Assembly (NCBI GenBank): GCA_021847165.1 | Contig: JAJZUH010000103.1 | Span: 1 to 7,049, forward strand | From: Pseudomonadota bacterium | GTDB taxonomy: Bacteria; Pseudomonadota; Gammaproteobacteria; Burkholderiales; Gallionellaceae | Length of the DNA stretch: 7,049 nt | Direction: 5' to 3' | The notes under the pieces: generated by a model | Seen by the model: the letters and a program-made list of their open reading frames with translations, nothing else | Database searches by the model: none | Told to the model about the DNA's origin: nothing | Position numbers and translations under genes: made by a program | Part shown: piece by piece, positions 1-6,553 of the stretch | How the letters are laid out: every line of letters starts with the position of its first letter | Numbering within the stretch: the stretch's first letter is position 1

Positions 1-2
1 CG

Positions 3-1055
3 CGCGAGCAGGTTGCGGCGCTGGTCAATGCGGATCCGAAGGAAATCGTATGGACTTCGGGAGCGACCGAATCCAACAATCTGGCGCTGAAGGGCGCGGC
101 GAATTTCTATGCCGACAAGGGCAAGCATATCGTCACGGTGCAGACCGAGCACAAGGCGGTGCTGGACACGGTGCGCGAGCTGGAGCGACAGGGTTTTTCG
201 GCGACCTATCTCGATCCGGAACCGAACGGCCTGCTCGACCTGGAAAAACTCAAGGCGGCACTGCGCCCGGACACCACGCTGGTGTCGGTGATGCTGGTCA
301 ACAACGAGATCGGCGTGATCCAGGATGTCGCCACCATCGGCGAAATCTGCCGTGAACGTGGCATCCTGTTCCATGTCGATGCGGCGCAGGCGACCGGCAA
401 GGTGGCGATCGACCTGCAAAAGCTCAAGATCGACTTGATGTCGTTCTCTGCGCACAAGACTTACGGCCCTAAGGGTATCGGTGCGCTGTATGTGCGCCGC
501 AAGCCGCGCGTGCGCCTGGAGGCGCAGATGCACGGCGGCGGACACGAACGCGGTTTCCGCTCGGGCACGCTGCCGACGCACCAGATCGTCGGCATGGGCG
601 AAGCGTTCCGTATCGCCAGGGAAGAAATGGCGACCGAGAATGAGCGCATCCGCATGTTGCGCGACCGTTTGTGGAAAGGCCTGTCCGGCATGGAGGAGGT
701 TTACCTGAACGGTGACATGGAGCATCGCGTGCCGCACAATTTGAACGTGAGCTTCAATTTCGTCGAAGGCGAATCGCTGATCATGGCGGTCAAGGACGTC
801 GCGGTGTCGAGCGGCTCGGCCTGTACCTCGGCGAGCCTGGAGCCGTCCTACGTGCTGCGCGCGCTCGGCCGCAACGACGAATTGGCGCACAGTTCGATCC
901 GTTTCACCGTGGGGCGGTTTACCACCGTGGAAGAAGTGGATTACGTGGTGAAACTGTTGCAGGATAAAATTGCCAAACTGCGTGACCTGTCCCCGTTGTG
1001 GGAGATGTTCAAGGATGGCATCGATCTGAATTCGGTACAGTGGGCTGCACATTAA
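3..1055 (+). CDS. iscS: Cysteine desulfurase IscS, 5' end missing
   Basis: PLP-dependent cysteine desulfurase that removes sulfur from L-cysteine as a persulfide and hands it to IscU, and in the wider family to tRNA-thiolation partners. The window holds 350 residues; recalled E. coli IscS has 404, so about 54 N-terminal residues lie left of the window. The first full codon is at base 3. With an offset of 54, the PLP lysine in SFSAHKTYG (codon 456-458) falls at position 206 and the persulfide cysteine in [13 protein letters not shown] (codon 822-824) at position 328, the known E. coli positions. Other family signatures are TSGATESNN near the start, [14 protein letters not shown] and [15 protein letters not shown]. 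The C-terminus [10 protein letters not shown]...VQWAAH matches the IscU-binding tail of housekeeping IscS, which separates it from NifS and SufS. It is followed by iscU after 76 bases. Identity is very secure; the true start is not visible. Confidence 0.98.
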   Translation, partial: REQVAALVNADPKEIVWTSGATESNNLALKGAANFYADKGKHIVTVQTEHKAVLDTVRELERQGFSATYLDPEPNGLLDLEKLKAALRPDTTLVSVMLVNNEIGVIQDVATIGEICRERGILFHVDAAQATGKVAIDLQKLKIDLMSFSAHKTYGPKGIGALYVRRKPRVRLEAQMHGGGHERGFRSGTLPTHQIVGMGEAFRIAREEMATENERIRMLRDRLWKGLSGMEEVYLNGDMEHRVPHNLNVSFNFVEGESLIMAVKDVAVSSGSACTSASLEPSYVLRALGRNDELAHSSIRFTVGRFTTVEEVDYVVKLLQDKIAKLRDLSPLWEMFKDGIDLNSVQWAAH

Positions 1056-1073
1056 AAGCGGCAAGGTAACTAC

Positions 1074-1098
1074 GGCGAGCGCTGACAAGCGGTTCGCC
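1074..1098 (+). other. Hairpin in the iscS-iscU intergenic gap
   Basis: Bases 1074-1083 can pair with 1088-1098 around a GACA loop. The stem has ten pairs, including one G-T (G-U in RNA) wobble at 1079/1093, and one bulged G at 1092. The structure sits about 20 bases after the iscS stop and about 20 bases before the iscU ribosome-binding site. There is no T-run, so it is not a standard intrinsic terminator. An RNA-processing or stability element between iscS and the downstream genes is a plausible inference. The pairing itself is seen directly; the function is unproven. Confidence 0.4.
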
Positions 1099-1118
1099 TC
1101 CGGTTTTCCCCGCTTCTG

Positions 1119-1125
1119 AAAGGAG
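1119..1125 (+). promoter_or_regulatory. Strong ribosome-binding site of iscU
   Basis: AAAGGAG lies six bases before the iscU ATG at 1132. It is a near-perfect Shine-Dalgarno sequence and one of the strongest in the window, in line with the need for abundant scaffold protein. It also fixes the iscU start. Confidence 0.8.
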
Positions 1126-1131
1126 CAACAA

Positions 1132-1548
1132 ATGGCTTATAGCGAAAAAGTATTGGATCACTACGAACACCCGCGCAACGTCGGGTCGCTGGACAAGGAC
1201 GATGCTTTCGTCGGTACCGGCATGGTCGGCGCGCCCGCATGCGGCGACGTGATGAAGCTGCAGATCAAGGTCGGCAAGGACGGCATCATCGAGGATGCGA
1301 AGTTCAAGACCTACGGTTGCGGTTCGGCCATCGCTTCCAGTTCGCTGGTGACCGAGTGGGTCAAGGGCAAGACGGTGGACCAGGCGCTGGGGATCAAGAA
1401 TACGCATATCGCCGAAGAACTGGCATTGCCGCCGGTGAAGATACACTGCTCGATCCTGGCGGAAGATGCGATCAAGGCGGCGGTGGCGGATTACAAGGCC
1501 AAGCATGGCGCAACGGTTGAGACCGCTGCCTGCAACGGAAACAAATAG
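1132..1548 (+). CDS. iscU: Iron-sulfur cluster assembly scaffold IscU
   Basis: Scaffold on which a [2Fe-2S] cluster is built from IscS sulfur, iron and Fdx electrons before HscA/HscB-driven transfer. The protein has 138 residues. The three cluster cysteines are at the canonical places: Cys37 in APACGD, Cys63 in [11 protein letters not shown] and Cys106 in HCSILAEDA. Asp39, whose replacement stabilises the cluster in homologues, is present. The HscA recognition motif LPPVK occupies residues 99-103 directly before His105-Cys106. The N-terminus [18 protein letters not shown] is typical of the family. It is about ten residues longer than recalled E. coli IscU (128), with a short tail carrying an extra cysteine at 134. 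The start is supported by AAAGGAG six bases upstream. The stop overlaps the ribosome-binding site of iscA, which begins eight bases later. Confidence 0.98.
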   Translation: MAYSEKVLDHYEHPRNVGSLDKDDAFVGTGMVGAPACGDVMKLQIKVGKDGIIEDAKFKTYGCGSAIASSSLVTEWVKGKTVDQALGIKNTHIAEELALPPVKIHCSILAEDAIKAAVADYKAKHGATVETAACNGNK

Positions 1549-1552
1549 GAGG
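1547..1552 (+). promoter_or_regulatory. Ribosome-binding site of iscA overlapping the iscU stop
   Basis: AGGAGG begins inside the TAG stop of iscU (1546-1548) and lies four bases before the iscA ATG. A perfect Shine-Dalgarno core overlapping a stop codon suggests translational coupling of iscU and iscA. Confidence 0.75.
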
Positions 1553-1556
1553 CAGC

Positions 1557-1880
1557 ATGTCGATCTCGTTGACGGAAAATGCGGCGAAGCATGTGCAGAA
1601 TTTCCTGGCCAAGCGCGGCAAGGGCGTTGGCCTGCGCCTGGGCGTGAGGACCAGCGGCTGTTCCGGCATGGCCTACAAGCTGGAGTTCGCCGATGCGGTG
1701 GATAGCGAAGACCTGCAGTTCGTTAGCAACGGCGTGACCGTGCTGGTGGATCAGCACAGCCTGCCGTATATCGACGGCATGGAGCTGGACTATACGCGCG
1801 AAGGTCTGAACGAGGGATTCAAGTTCAACAATCCGAATGTGAAGGATTCTTGCGGTTGCGGGGAAAGCTTCAAGGTTTGA
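1557..1880 (+). CDS. iscA: A-type iron-sulfur carrier IscA
   Basis: A-type carrier of the HesB/IscA/SufA family that accepts Fe-S clusters or iron and passes them to apo-targets. At 107 residues it equals the usual IscA length. The three conserved cysteines are in place: Cys35 in [10 protein letters not shown], and Cys99 and Cys101 in SCGCGESF. Family segments YIDGMELDY (71-79) and GFKFNNPN (87-94) are also present. The position directly after iscU, with the operon order, favours IscA over ErpA or SufA. It starts at an ATG behind AGGAGG. Its TGA stop shares one base with the hscB ATG (sequence TGATG), so the two are probably translationally coupled. Confidence 0.97.
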   Translation: MSISLTENAAKHVQNFLAKRGKGVGLRLGVRTSGCSGMAYKLEFADAVDSEDLQFVSNGVTVLVDQHSLPYIDGMELDYTREGLNEGFKFNNPNVKDSCGCGESFKV

Positions 1881-2422
1881 TGGATATTCTGACCTCGGAT
1901 TTCCAGCAGGATTATTTTCATCTCTTCAATCTTCCAATCCGCTTTCTGATCGATGGCGACGCGCTGGAGCGCAGCTATCTGGCGCTGCAGGTGCAGGTCC
2001 ATCCGGACAAGTTCGCCCATCTGCCGGAATCGGAGCGCCGCCTGTCCATGCAGTGGGCAACGCGAGTCAACGAGGGCTATCAGATCCTGCGCAACCCGCT
2101 GAACCGGGCGCGCTACCTGCTGTCGCTGCACGGTGTCGATACGCAGGAGGAGCTCAACACCTCGATGCCGACCGATTTCCTGATGCAGCAGATGGAATGG
2201 CGGGAAGCGCTGGAAGAGGCGAAGCAGGCCCGGGATGCCGATGCGCTGGAATCGCTGGAGCAGCGCGTGCAGCAGGAGGACCGTGCCCTGCAACGGCAGC
2301 TCGCCGCCGCCATCGACGAGGCTCGCGATTACGCCGTGGCATCGGGTATAGTGCGCAAACTCAAATTCCTTGAGAAACTTGCGGAAGAAATCGGCTCCGC
2401 ATTCGACGAAATAGACTCCTGA
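1880..2422 (+). CDS. hscB: Fe-S J-domain co-chaperone HscB
   Basis: J-type co-chaperone that brings cluster-loaded IscU to HscA and stimulates its ATPase. It has 180 residues, close to E. coli HscB (171). The N-terminal J domain carries the obligatory HPD tripeptide at residues 41-43, in the HscB-specific form VHPDKF. It continues into [22 protein letters not shown], shown here only as the characteristic stretch around residues 66-88. The C-terminal helical domain includes [10 protein letters not shown], matching the IscU-binding face of the E. coli protein, and [10 protein letters not shown] near the end. I chose the ATG at 1880, which overlaps the iscA stop and gives the usual MDIL...DYFHLFNLP start. 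A TTG ten codons upstream would add an unsupported extension inside iscA. Only a weak AAGG precedes the start, so coupling to iscA probably matters. Confidence 0.97.
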   Translation: MDILTSDFQQDYFHLFNLPIRFLIDGDALERSYLALQVQVHPDKFAHLPESERRLSMQWATRVNEGYQILRNPLNRARYLLSLHGVDTQEELNTSMPTDFLMQQMEWREALEEAKQARDADALESLEQRVQQEDRALQRQLAAAIDEARDYAVASGIVRKLKFLEKLAEEIGSAFDEIDS

Positions 2423-2424
2423 AC

Positions 2425-4293
2425 ATGGCCCTGTTGCAAATCGCAGAACCCGGCCTCAGCGCCGCCCCCCATCAACATCGTTTGGCAGTCGGCATCGACC
2501 TCGGTACGACCAATTCCCTCGTTGCTACGGTGCGCAACGGCATCAGCACGGTGCTCAACGACATCCATGGCTGTGCCATGCTGCCTTCGGTGGTGCGCTA
2601 TGCGGCGGACGGCAAGGTCCAGGTCGGCCACGAGGCGCAGGCGGTGCAAAGCGACGATCCGCAGAACACCATCGTTTCGGTCAAGCGCTTCATGGGACGC
2701 GGCCTGAAGGACGTGGGCGAAGTCGGCAATTTGCCGTATCGCTTCGTCGATGCGCCGGGCATGCTGCAATTGCGCACGGCCGCAGGTACCCGGAGCCCGG
2801 TCGAAGTGTCCGCCGAAATCCTCAAGGTGCTGCGCGAACGCGCCGAGCTTTCGCTGGGCGGCGAACTGGTGGGGGCGGTCATCACCGTGCCGGCCTATTT
2901 CGACGATGCGCAGCGCCAGGCTACCAAGGATGCCGCCAGACTGGCCGGGCTCAATGTGCTGCGCTTGCTGAACGAACCGACGGCGGCAGCCATCGCCTAC
3001 GGCCTGGATAATGCGGCGGAAGGCGTCTATGCGGTGTACGACCTCGGCGGCGGGACTTTCGATATTTCGATCCTGAAACTGTCCAAAGGCGTATTCGAGG
3101 TGCTGGCCACCAATGGCGACTCGGCGCTGGGCGGCGACGATTTCGACCGTCGCATCTATTGCTGGGTGCTGGAGAATGCCGGCCTGTCGGCGCTGGGGCC
3201 GCATGACACGCGTCTGCTGCTGACGCATTCGCGCGTCGCCAAGGAGCAGCTCACCGAATATCCGCAGACGCAGATTACTGCGGTGCTGGGCAGCGGCGAA
3301 CTGGTCGACCTGACGCTGACCCGCGAAGCGTTCTACGACATGACGCAGAACCTGGTTGCCCGCACGCTGCAGGCGACGCGCCGGGCGTTGCGCGATGCCA
3401 AGCTGAAGGTGGAAGACATCAAGGGGACGGTGATGGTCGGCGGTTCCACGCGCATGCCGCAGGTGCAGCAGGCGGTGGGCGAGTTTTTCGGCCAGATCCC
3501 GTTGAACAACCTCGACCCGGACAAGGTCGTGGCGCTGGGTGCCGCCATCCAGGCCAACGTGCTGGCAGGCAATCGCAGCGGCGACGACTGGTTGTTGCTG
3601 GACGTGATCCCGCTGTCGCTCGGCATCGAGACCATGGGCGGGCTGGTGGAGAAGATCATCCCGCGCAACAGCACGATTCCGAATGCGCGGGCGCAGGAGT
3701 TCACGACCTACAAGGACGGACAGACCGCGATGAGCATCCACGTGGTGCAGGGCGAGCGCGAACTGGTGAGCGATTGCCGTTCGCTGGCGAAGTTCGAGCT
3801 GCGCGGCATTCCGGCCATGGTGGCGGGAGCAGCCCGCATTCGCGTCACTTTCCAGGTCGATGCGGACGGCCTGCTCAGCGTCTCGGCGCGAGAGACGAGC
3901 AGCGGTGTCGAGTCGAGCATCACGGTGAAACCATCCTACGGCCTCGGCGACGAGGAGATCACCCGCATGCTGCAGGACTCGGCGCAGCATGCGCGCGAGG
4001 ACATGCAAGCGCGCGCCTTGCGCGAGCAGCAGACCGAGGCGGCGCAATTGCTGGAAGCGGTGGATAATGCACTGCAGCAGGATGGCGATGCGCTGCTCGA
4101 TGCAGTGGCGCAGGCGCGTATCCGCGCCAGCATGGATGCGCTGCGTACGGCGCTGGGCGGCAGCGACCATCAAGCCATCAAGCGCACGGTGGAGGCGCTG
4201 AACCTCGCCACCACCGAATTCGCCCAGAAGCGCATGGACCAGAGCGTCAAGCATGCGCTGACCGGACACAAGTTATCGGAACTGGAAAAGTGA
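2425..4293 (+). CDS. hscA: Fe-S cluster Hsp70 chaperone HscA
   Basis: Specialised Hsp70 that binds the LPPVK motif of IscU and uses ATP hydrolysis, stimulated by HscB, to promote cluster release. It has 622 residues, close to E. coli HscA (616). The nucleotide-binding domain shows the phosphate-1 loop GIDLGTTNS (23-31), [12 protein letters not shown] (183-194), phosphate-2 DLGGGTFD (206-213) and the adenosine motif VGGSTRMP (338-345). The linker and start of the substrate domain are [10 protein letters not shown] from residue 393, followed by a beta-sandwich domain to about 510 and a helical lid rich in Ala, Gln and Glu. The N-terminal extension of about 20 residues before the first strand is normal for HscA and argues against DnaK, as does the location between hscB and fdx. 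It starts two bases after the hscB stop with no clear Shine-Dalgarno site. Confidence 0.98.
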   Translation: MALLQIAEPGLSAAPHQHRLAVGIDLGTTNSLVATVRNGISTVLNDIHGCAMLPSVVRYAADGKVQVGHEAQAVQSDDPQNTIVSVKRFMGRGLKDVGEVGNLPYRFVDAPGMLQLRTAAGTRSPVEVSAEILKVLRERAELSLGGELVGAVITVPAYFDDAQRQATKDAARLAGLNVLRLLNEPTAAAIAYGLDNAAEGVYAVYDLGGGTFDISILKLSKGVFEVLATNGDSALGGDDFDRRIYCWVLENAGLSALGPHDTRLLLTHSRVAKEQLTEYPQTQITAVLGSGELVDLTLTREAFYDMTQNLVARTLQATRRALRDAKLKVEDIKGTVMVGGSTRMPQVQQAVGEFFGQIPLNNLDPDKVVALGAAIQANVLAGNRSGDDWLLLDVIPLSLGIETMGGLVEKIIPRNSTIPNARAQEFTTYKDGQTAMSIHVVQGERELVSDCRSLAKFELRGIPAMVAGAARIRVTFQVDADGLLSVSARETSSGVESSITVKPSYGLGDEEITRMLQDSAQHAREDMQARALREQQTEAAQLLEAVDNALQQDGDALLDAVAQARIRASMDALRTALGGSDHQAIKRTVEALNLATTEFAQKRMDQSVKHALTGHKLSELEK

Positions 4294-4294
4294 A

Positions 4295-4639
4295 ATGACC
4301 CAGATCATCGTTTTGCCGCATGAGGAGTTATGCCCCAAGGGGGCATTGTTCGAGGCCGAGCCCGGGACTTCGATCTGCGACGCACTGCTGGAGCACAACA
4401 TCGAGATCGAGCATGCCTGCGAGAAATCCTGTGCCTGTACCACCTGCCATGTCATCGTGCGCGAGGGCTTCGACAGCCTGGAGGAAGCGACCGAACTGGA
4501 GGAAGACATGCTGGACAAGGCCTGGGGGCTGGAAGGCAACTCGCGGCTCAGTTGCCAGGCCATCGTGGGTAAACAGGATCTGGTGGTCGAGATACCCAAG
4601 TACACCATCAACATGGCCAAAGAGGGGCACAGCAAATGA
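4295..4639 (+). CDS. fdx: ISC-type [2Fe-2S] ferredoxin
   Basis: Adrenodoxin-like ferredoxin that supplies electrons for cluster assembly on IscU/IscS. It has 114 residues. Cluster ligands are Cys42, Cys48 and Cys51 in HACEKSCACTTCH, plus Cys87 in SRLSCQA; the non-ligand Cys46 seen in E. coli Fdx is also present. The acidic stretch after residue 60 (SLEEATELEEDMLDKAWGL) is the usual partner-docking region, and the tail DLVVEIPKYTINMAKE is diagnostic of the ISC ferredoxin. An additional cysteine occurs at residue 28 where recalled E. coli Fdx has leucine. It starts one base after the hscA stop behind a weak GGAA, and its last four bases overlap iscX. Confidence 0.97.
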   Translation: MTQIIVLPHEELCPKGALFEAEPGTSICDALLEHNIEIEHACEKSCACTTCHVIVREGFDSLEEATELEEDMLDKAWGLEGNSRLSCQAIVGKQDLVVEIPKYTINMAKEGHSK

Positions 4640-4830
4640 AATGGATCGACGTGCGCGACATCGCGATTGCGCTGAGCGAGAAGCATCCCGACATCGACCC
4701 GCGCACGGTGCGCTTCGTCGATCTGCACAACTACGTGGTTGATCTGGACGGATTCGATGACGATCACAGCCGCGGCGGCGAAAAGGTGCTGGAAGCGATC
4801 CAGGCTGCATGGATGGACGAGGCGGCATGA
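4636..4830 (+). CDS. iscX: IscX, small acidic ISC accessory protein
   Basis: Small acidic protein of the IscX/YfhJ family (64 residues; E. coli has 66). In E. coli it binds IscS at the site also used by the frataxin CyaY, and it modulates desulfurase and assembly rates depending on iron. Family signatures seen are WIDVRDIAIAL (3-13), HPDIDPRTVRFVDLHNYV (17-34), the acidic core DGFDDD (38-43) and the C-terminal EKVLEAIQAAWMDEA (49-63). The ATG overlaps the fdx stop in an ATGA junction, with AGAGGGG eight bases upstream. It normally closes the ISC operon; here dsbB follows after one base. Confidence 0.96.
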   Translation: MKWIDVRDIAIALSEKHPDIDPRTVRFVDLHNYVVDLDGFDDDHSRGGEKVLEAIQAAWMDEAA

Positions 4831-4831
4831 C

Positions 4832-5335
4832 ATGCTGAGACTCTGGGACGGTATTTCCAGGCGCTGGCTGTATCTGGCCGGCGCCCTGATCGTGGCGGGG
4901 CTGTTCGGCGCCGCGCTTTACCTGCAATACGTGCTGCGCCAGGATCCCTGTCCGCTGTGCATGATCCAGCGCGTCATTTTCATCGTCATCGGCATCCTGT
5001 TCTTCGCGGCGGCCCTGCTCAATACCGGGCGCGTCGGCAGCCGCGTGTATTCGATATTGATCGCGCTCTTCGCGCTGATCGGCGTGGCGGTCGCTTCACG
5101 CCATATCTGGCTGCAGCATCTGCCCAAGGACCAGGTTCCCGCCTGCGGTCCGGGCCTCGACTTCATGCTGCAGCATTTCCCGATGTCCGAAGTGTGGCAG
5201 GAACTGCTGCATGGTTCCGGCGAATGCGCAGCCAGGGGCTGGACGTTGCTGACGCTGGGTATTCCGGAATGGTCGCTGATCTGGTTCGTGTTGCTGGGAG
5301 CTTTCGCGCTGGCCGTCGGCTGGAAGCAGCGCTGA
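4832..5335 (+). CDS. dsbB: Disulfide bond formation protein B
   Basis: Inner-membrane thiol oxidase that reoxidises periplasmic DsbA and passes the electrons to a quinone. It has 167 residues, close to E. coli DsbB (176). There are four hydrophobic segments at about 13-31, 45-63, 70-88 and 147-163. The first periplasmic loop carries the redox pair CPLC (Cys40, Cys43); the second carries Cys105 and Cys132, which would exchange disulfides with DsbA. Arg47 and His91 match the quinone-site Arg48 and His91 of the E. coli protein. I chose the ATG at 4832, one base after the iscX stop and nine bases behind GAGG (4819-4822), because it gives a normal short cytoplasmic N-terminus. The spacing implies co-transcription with the ISC genes. 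Its stop abuts the stop of the convergent DUF2798 gene. No dsbA is visible in the window. Confidence 0.95.
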   Translation: MLRLWDGISRRWLYLAGALIVAGLFGAALYLQYVLRQDPCPLCMIQRVIFIVIGILFFAAALLNTGRVGSRVYSILIALFALIGVAVASRHIWLQHLPKDQVPACGPGLDFMLQHFPMSEVWQELLHGSGECAARGWTLLTLGIPEWSLIWFVLLGAFALAVGWKQR

Positions 5336-5352
5336 TCACGCGGTGATCCGCG
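5330..5352. other. Inverted repeat over two convergent stop codons
   Basis: GATCAC (5334-5339) pairs with GTGATC (5343-5348) around a three-base GCG loop. After one mismatch the stem extends by CGC (5330-5332) with GCG (5350-5352). The repeat covers TGATCA, in which the first three bases are the dsbB stop and the last three, read on the other strand, are the DUF2798 stop. There is no T-run on either side. It could protect RNA 3' ends or slow polymerase for both convergent transcripts, but that is inference. Confidence 0.4.
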
Positions 5353-5560
5353 ACACCACGCGCCGCACGAACGGCGCGACTACCAGCACCGAGGGGAAGG
5401 CGATGGGCCATGCGGTGGCGAATCCCTTGAACCAGCGGCTGAAGAAGTCTGCGTCATATCCCTGATTGATGAAGGTCACCGTGCCGGAGATGATGGTGAC
5501 CATGATGACGGAAAGCATGCCGCCGAAAAGCAGGTTGCTGTAACGAGCCGGAATCTTCAT
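5336..5560 (-). CDS. DUF2798 family small membrane protein
   Basis: Protein of 74 residues with two hydrophobic segments, about 9-31 and 44-63, joined by a short loop containing ADFFSRWFKGFATAW. The pattern of a first helix with many Met/Ile residues, a F-x-x-x-W-x-x-x-F-x-x-A-W segment, then a Pro-containing helix ending in APFVRRVV is that of DUF2798 proteins, whose function is unknown. The N-terminus MKIPARYSNLLFG is basic, which fits a cytoplasmic N-terminus. It starts at an ATG with AGGA eight bases upstream; that AGGA overlaps the stop of the SirB-like gene, so it is likely translated as part of the same message. Family assignment is from sequence pattern only. Confidence 0.8.
   Translation of the reverse strand: MKIPARYSNLLFGGMLSVIMVTIISGTVTFINQGYDADFFSRWFKGFATAWPIAFPSVLVVAPFVRRVVSRITA
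5359..5378. other. Perfect 7-bp GC hairpin downstream of dsbB
   Basis: CGCGCCG (5359-5365) and CGGCGCG (5372-5378) form a perfect all-GC stem with a six-base loop. It lies 24 bases after the dsbB stop, within the end of the antisense DUF2798 gene, where it encodes part of APFVRRV. There is no T-run, so it is not a textbook intrinsic terminator. It may act as a 3' stability or pausing element for the ISC-dsbB message, or may be a by-product of GC-rich coding. Confidence 0.35.
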
Positions 5561-5568
5561 CTGTTATT

Positions 5569-5572
5569 TCCT
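5569..5572 (-). promoter_or_regulatory. Ribosome-binding site of the DUF2798 gene
   Basis: AGGA on the minus strand, eight bases before the ATG at 5560. It overlaps the TAG stop of the upstream SirB-like gene (5571-5573), which suggests translational coupling. Confidence 0.6.
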
Positions 5573-5960
5573 ATAAGTTTTTCCACGGTGCCGGGTCGTG
5601 CGTCACGGCCGCGCTCACCATGTAAAAGAACACCATTTGTGCCATCAGCCAGGCAAGCAGGCGGATATGCCGGGTGCGGCCGTATCTCAGCGCAACCGTG
5701 CCGAGCGCGATATACAGCAGCAGCGCCGCGATCTTGGCGGCCAGCCACGGCGAGGATAGCGGCGACAGGCCGAGCTGCCAGGCCAGTGCAACGGCGCTGG
5801 CGAGCAGCACCGTATCCACCGTGTGCGGCGCGAACCTCATCCAACTCGCATGCAAGGACGGCTGGTCGCGCAGCATCCATGCGCCGCGCAGAACGAACAG
5901 CGCGTAACTGAGCGCCACGCAGCTGATGTGGACGAATTTCAGTAACGCTGTATCCAACAT
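5571..5960 (-). CDS. SirB family integral membrane protein
   Basis: Protein of 129 residues with about four hydrophobic segments: 5-28, 47-66, 72-91 and 100-119. It resembles the SirB family (historically named in Salmonella as an up-regulator of invasion gene expression), whose biochemical role is not established. Typical features are LLKFVHI with His11 in the first segment, LRGAWML, RFAPHTVDT with His46 at the start of the second, a Trp-x-x-x-Lys (72-76) at the third, and THDP near the end. The ATG at 5960 gives the usual family N-terminus, but I see no Shine-Dalgarno sequence before it, and no in-frame ATG or GTG lies in the 43-base gap upstream. It sits between a cytochrome b561-like gene and a DUF2798 gene on the same strand. 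The name should not be read as a link to virulence here. Confidence 0.85.
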   Translation of the reverse strand: MLDTALLKFVHISCVALSYALFVLRGAWMLRDQPSLHASWMRFAPHTVDTVLLASAVALAWQLGLSPLSSPWLAAKIAALLLYIALGTVALRYGRTRHIRLLAWLMAQMVFFYMVSAAVTHDPAPWKNL

Positions 5961-6003
5961 GCTGATGGGCAGCGGGTGTGCCGCACGGCCGCCGGGTGGG
6001 TAC

Positions 6004-6519
6004 TCAGAAGCGCCGGATCATGATGCGGCGCAGCAGACGGTCTTTCACCACGAACTGGTGATACAGCGCGGCGGCGACATGGAACGCGACCAGCAACAGC
6101 ATGATGCCGATGAACAACTCATGGAATTCCTTGGCATCGACCTTGCCGAAATCCGGGATCAGGTTCGGGTCGCCTTTCTTCAGCGCCTCGATCACGCCGG
6201 AAGTCACCGCGGTGACGATGCCGGAGACCGCGACGGCGATGAGCGACAGGTTCAGCAGCACATGGGTGACGGCGGCAATCTTGTTCAGCAGCGGGTTGTC
6301 GTTGGCCGGAGCCGGCTCGCCGTCTTTTTTCCTGAAATAGATGCGCAGCAGCACCAGCAGCAGGACCAGATCGCCGATCAGGAAATGTATCGGGAACATG
6401 GAAATCTTCTGTGCGGCGTTCTTGCTCTCGTCCAGCTCATGACCAAGGAACAGGGCGGCGATCACGAGCAGGAAGACCAGCCAATGGATAAGCGCGGTGC
6501 GTTTGCTGTATTGCTTCAT
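6004..6519 (-). CDS. Cytochrome b561 family protein (CybB-like)
   Basis: Four-helix membrane di-heme b cytochrome of the bacterial b561 family, which exchanges electrons with the quinone pool. E. coli CybB is described as a superoxide oxidase. The protein has 171 residues (CybB about 176). It opens with RTALIHWLVFLLVIAALFLG, matching the first CybB helix, and ends with FHELFIGIMLLLVAFHVAAA followed by LYHQF and a basic tail. Likely heme histidines are His12, His45, His133 and His147, with the 14-residue spacing of the last pair conserved; His86 and His154 are also present. I chose the ATG at 6519 because AAGGA lies six bases upstream. The earlier ATG at 6555 overlaps a -10 promoter element. 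It heads a minus-strand operon with the SirB and DUF2798 genes. The physiological electron donor cannot be told from sequence. Confidence 0.9.
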   Translation of the reverse strand: MKQYSKRTALIHWLVFLLVIAALFLGHELDESKNAAQKISMFPIHFLIGDLVLLLVLLRIYFRKKDGEPAPANDNPLLNKIAAVTHVLLNLSLIAVAVSGIVTAVTSGVIEALKKGDPNLIPDFGKVDAKEFHELFIGIMLLLVAFHVAAALYHQFVVKDRLLRRIMIRRF

Positions 6520-6525
6520 GATTTT

Positions 6526-6530
6526 TCCTT
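6526..6530 (-). promoter_or_regulatory. Ribosome-binding site that decides the b561 start
   Basis: AAGGA on the minus strand, six bases before the ATG at 6519. It supports that ATG over the in-frame ATG twelve codons upstream at 6555, which has no such site. Confidence 0.75.
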
Positions 6531-6553
6531 GTCGTTCGGGAGGGGTTTTGCGC

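Noticed and set aside
1009..1506. 165-codon minus-strand frame over the iscS end and iscU
   Set aside because: It lies antisense to well-supported genes, has no family resemblance and no start signals.
1850..1880. Longer hscB from a TTG at 1850
   Set aside because: The added ten residues overlap iscA and do not resemble HscB. The ATG at 1880 overlapping the iscA stop gives the normal N-terminus.
2329..4269. 646-codon open frame on the minus strand opposite hscA
   Set aside because: It is an antisense shadow of the hscA codon pattern. The translation is rich in His, Arg, Gln and Ala with no recognisable domain, and hscA itself is fully convincing.
4739..4831. Longer dsbB from a TTG at 4739
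   Set aside because: This would overlap most of iscX and add 31 residues unlike any DsbB N-terminus. The ATG at 4832 has a suitable GAGG upstream.
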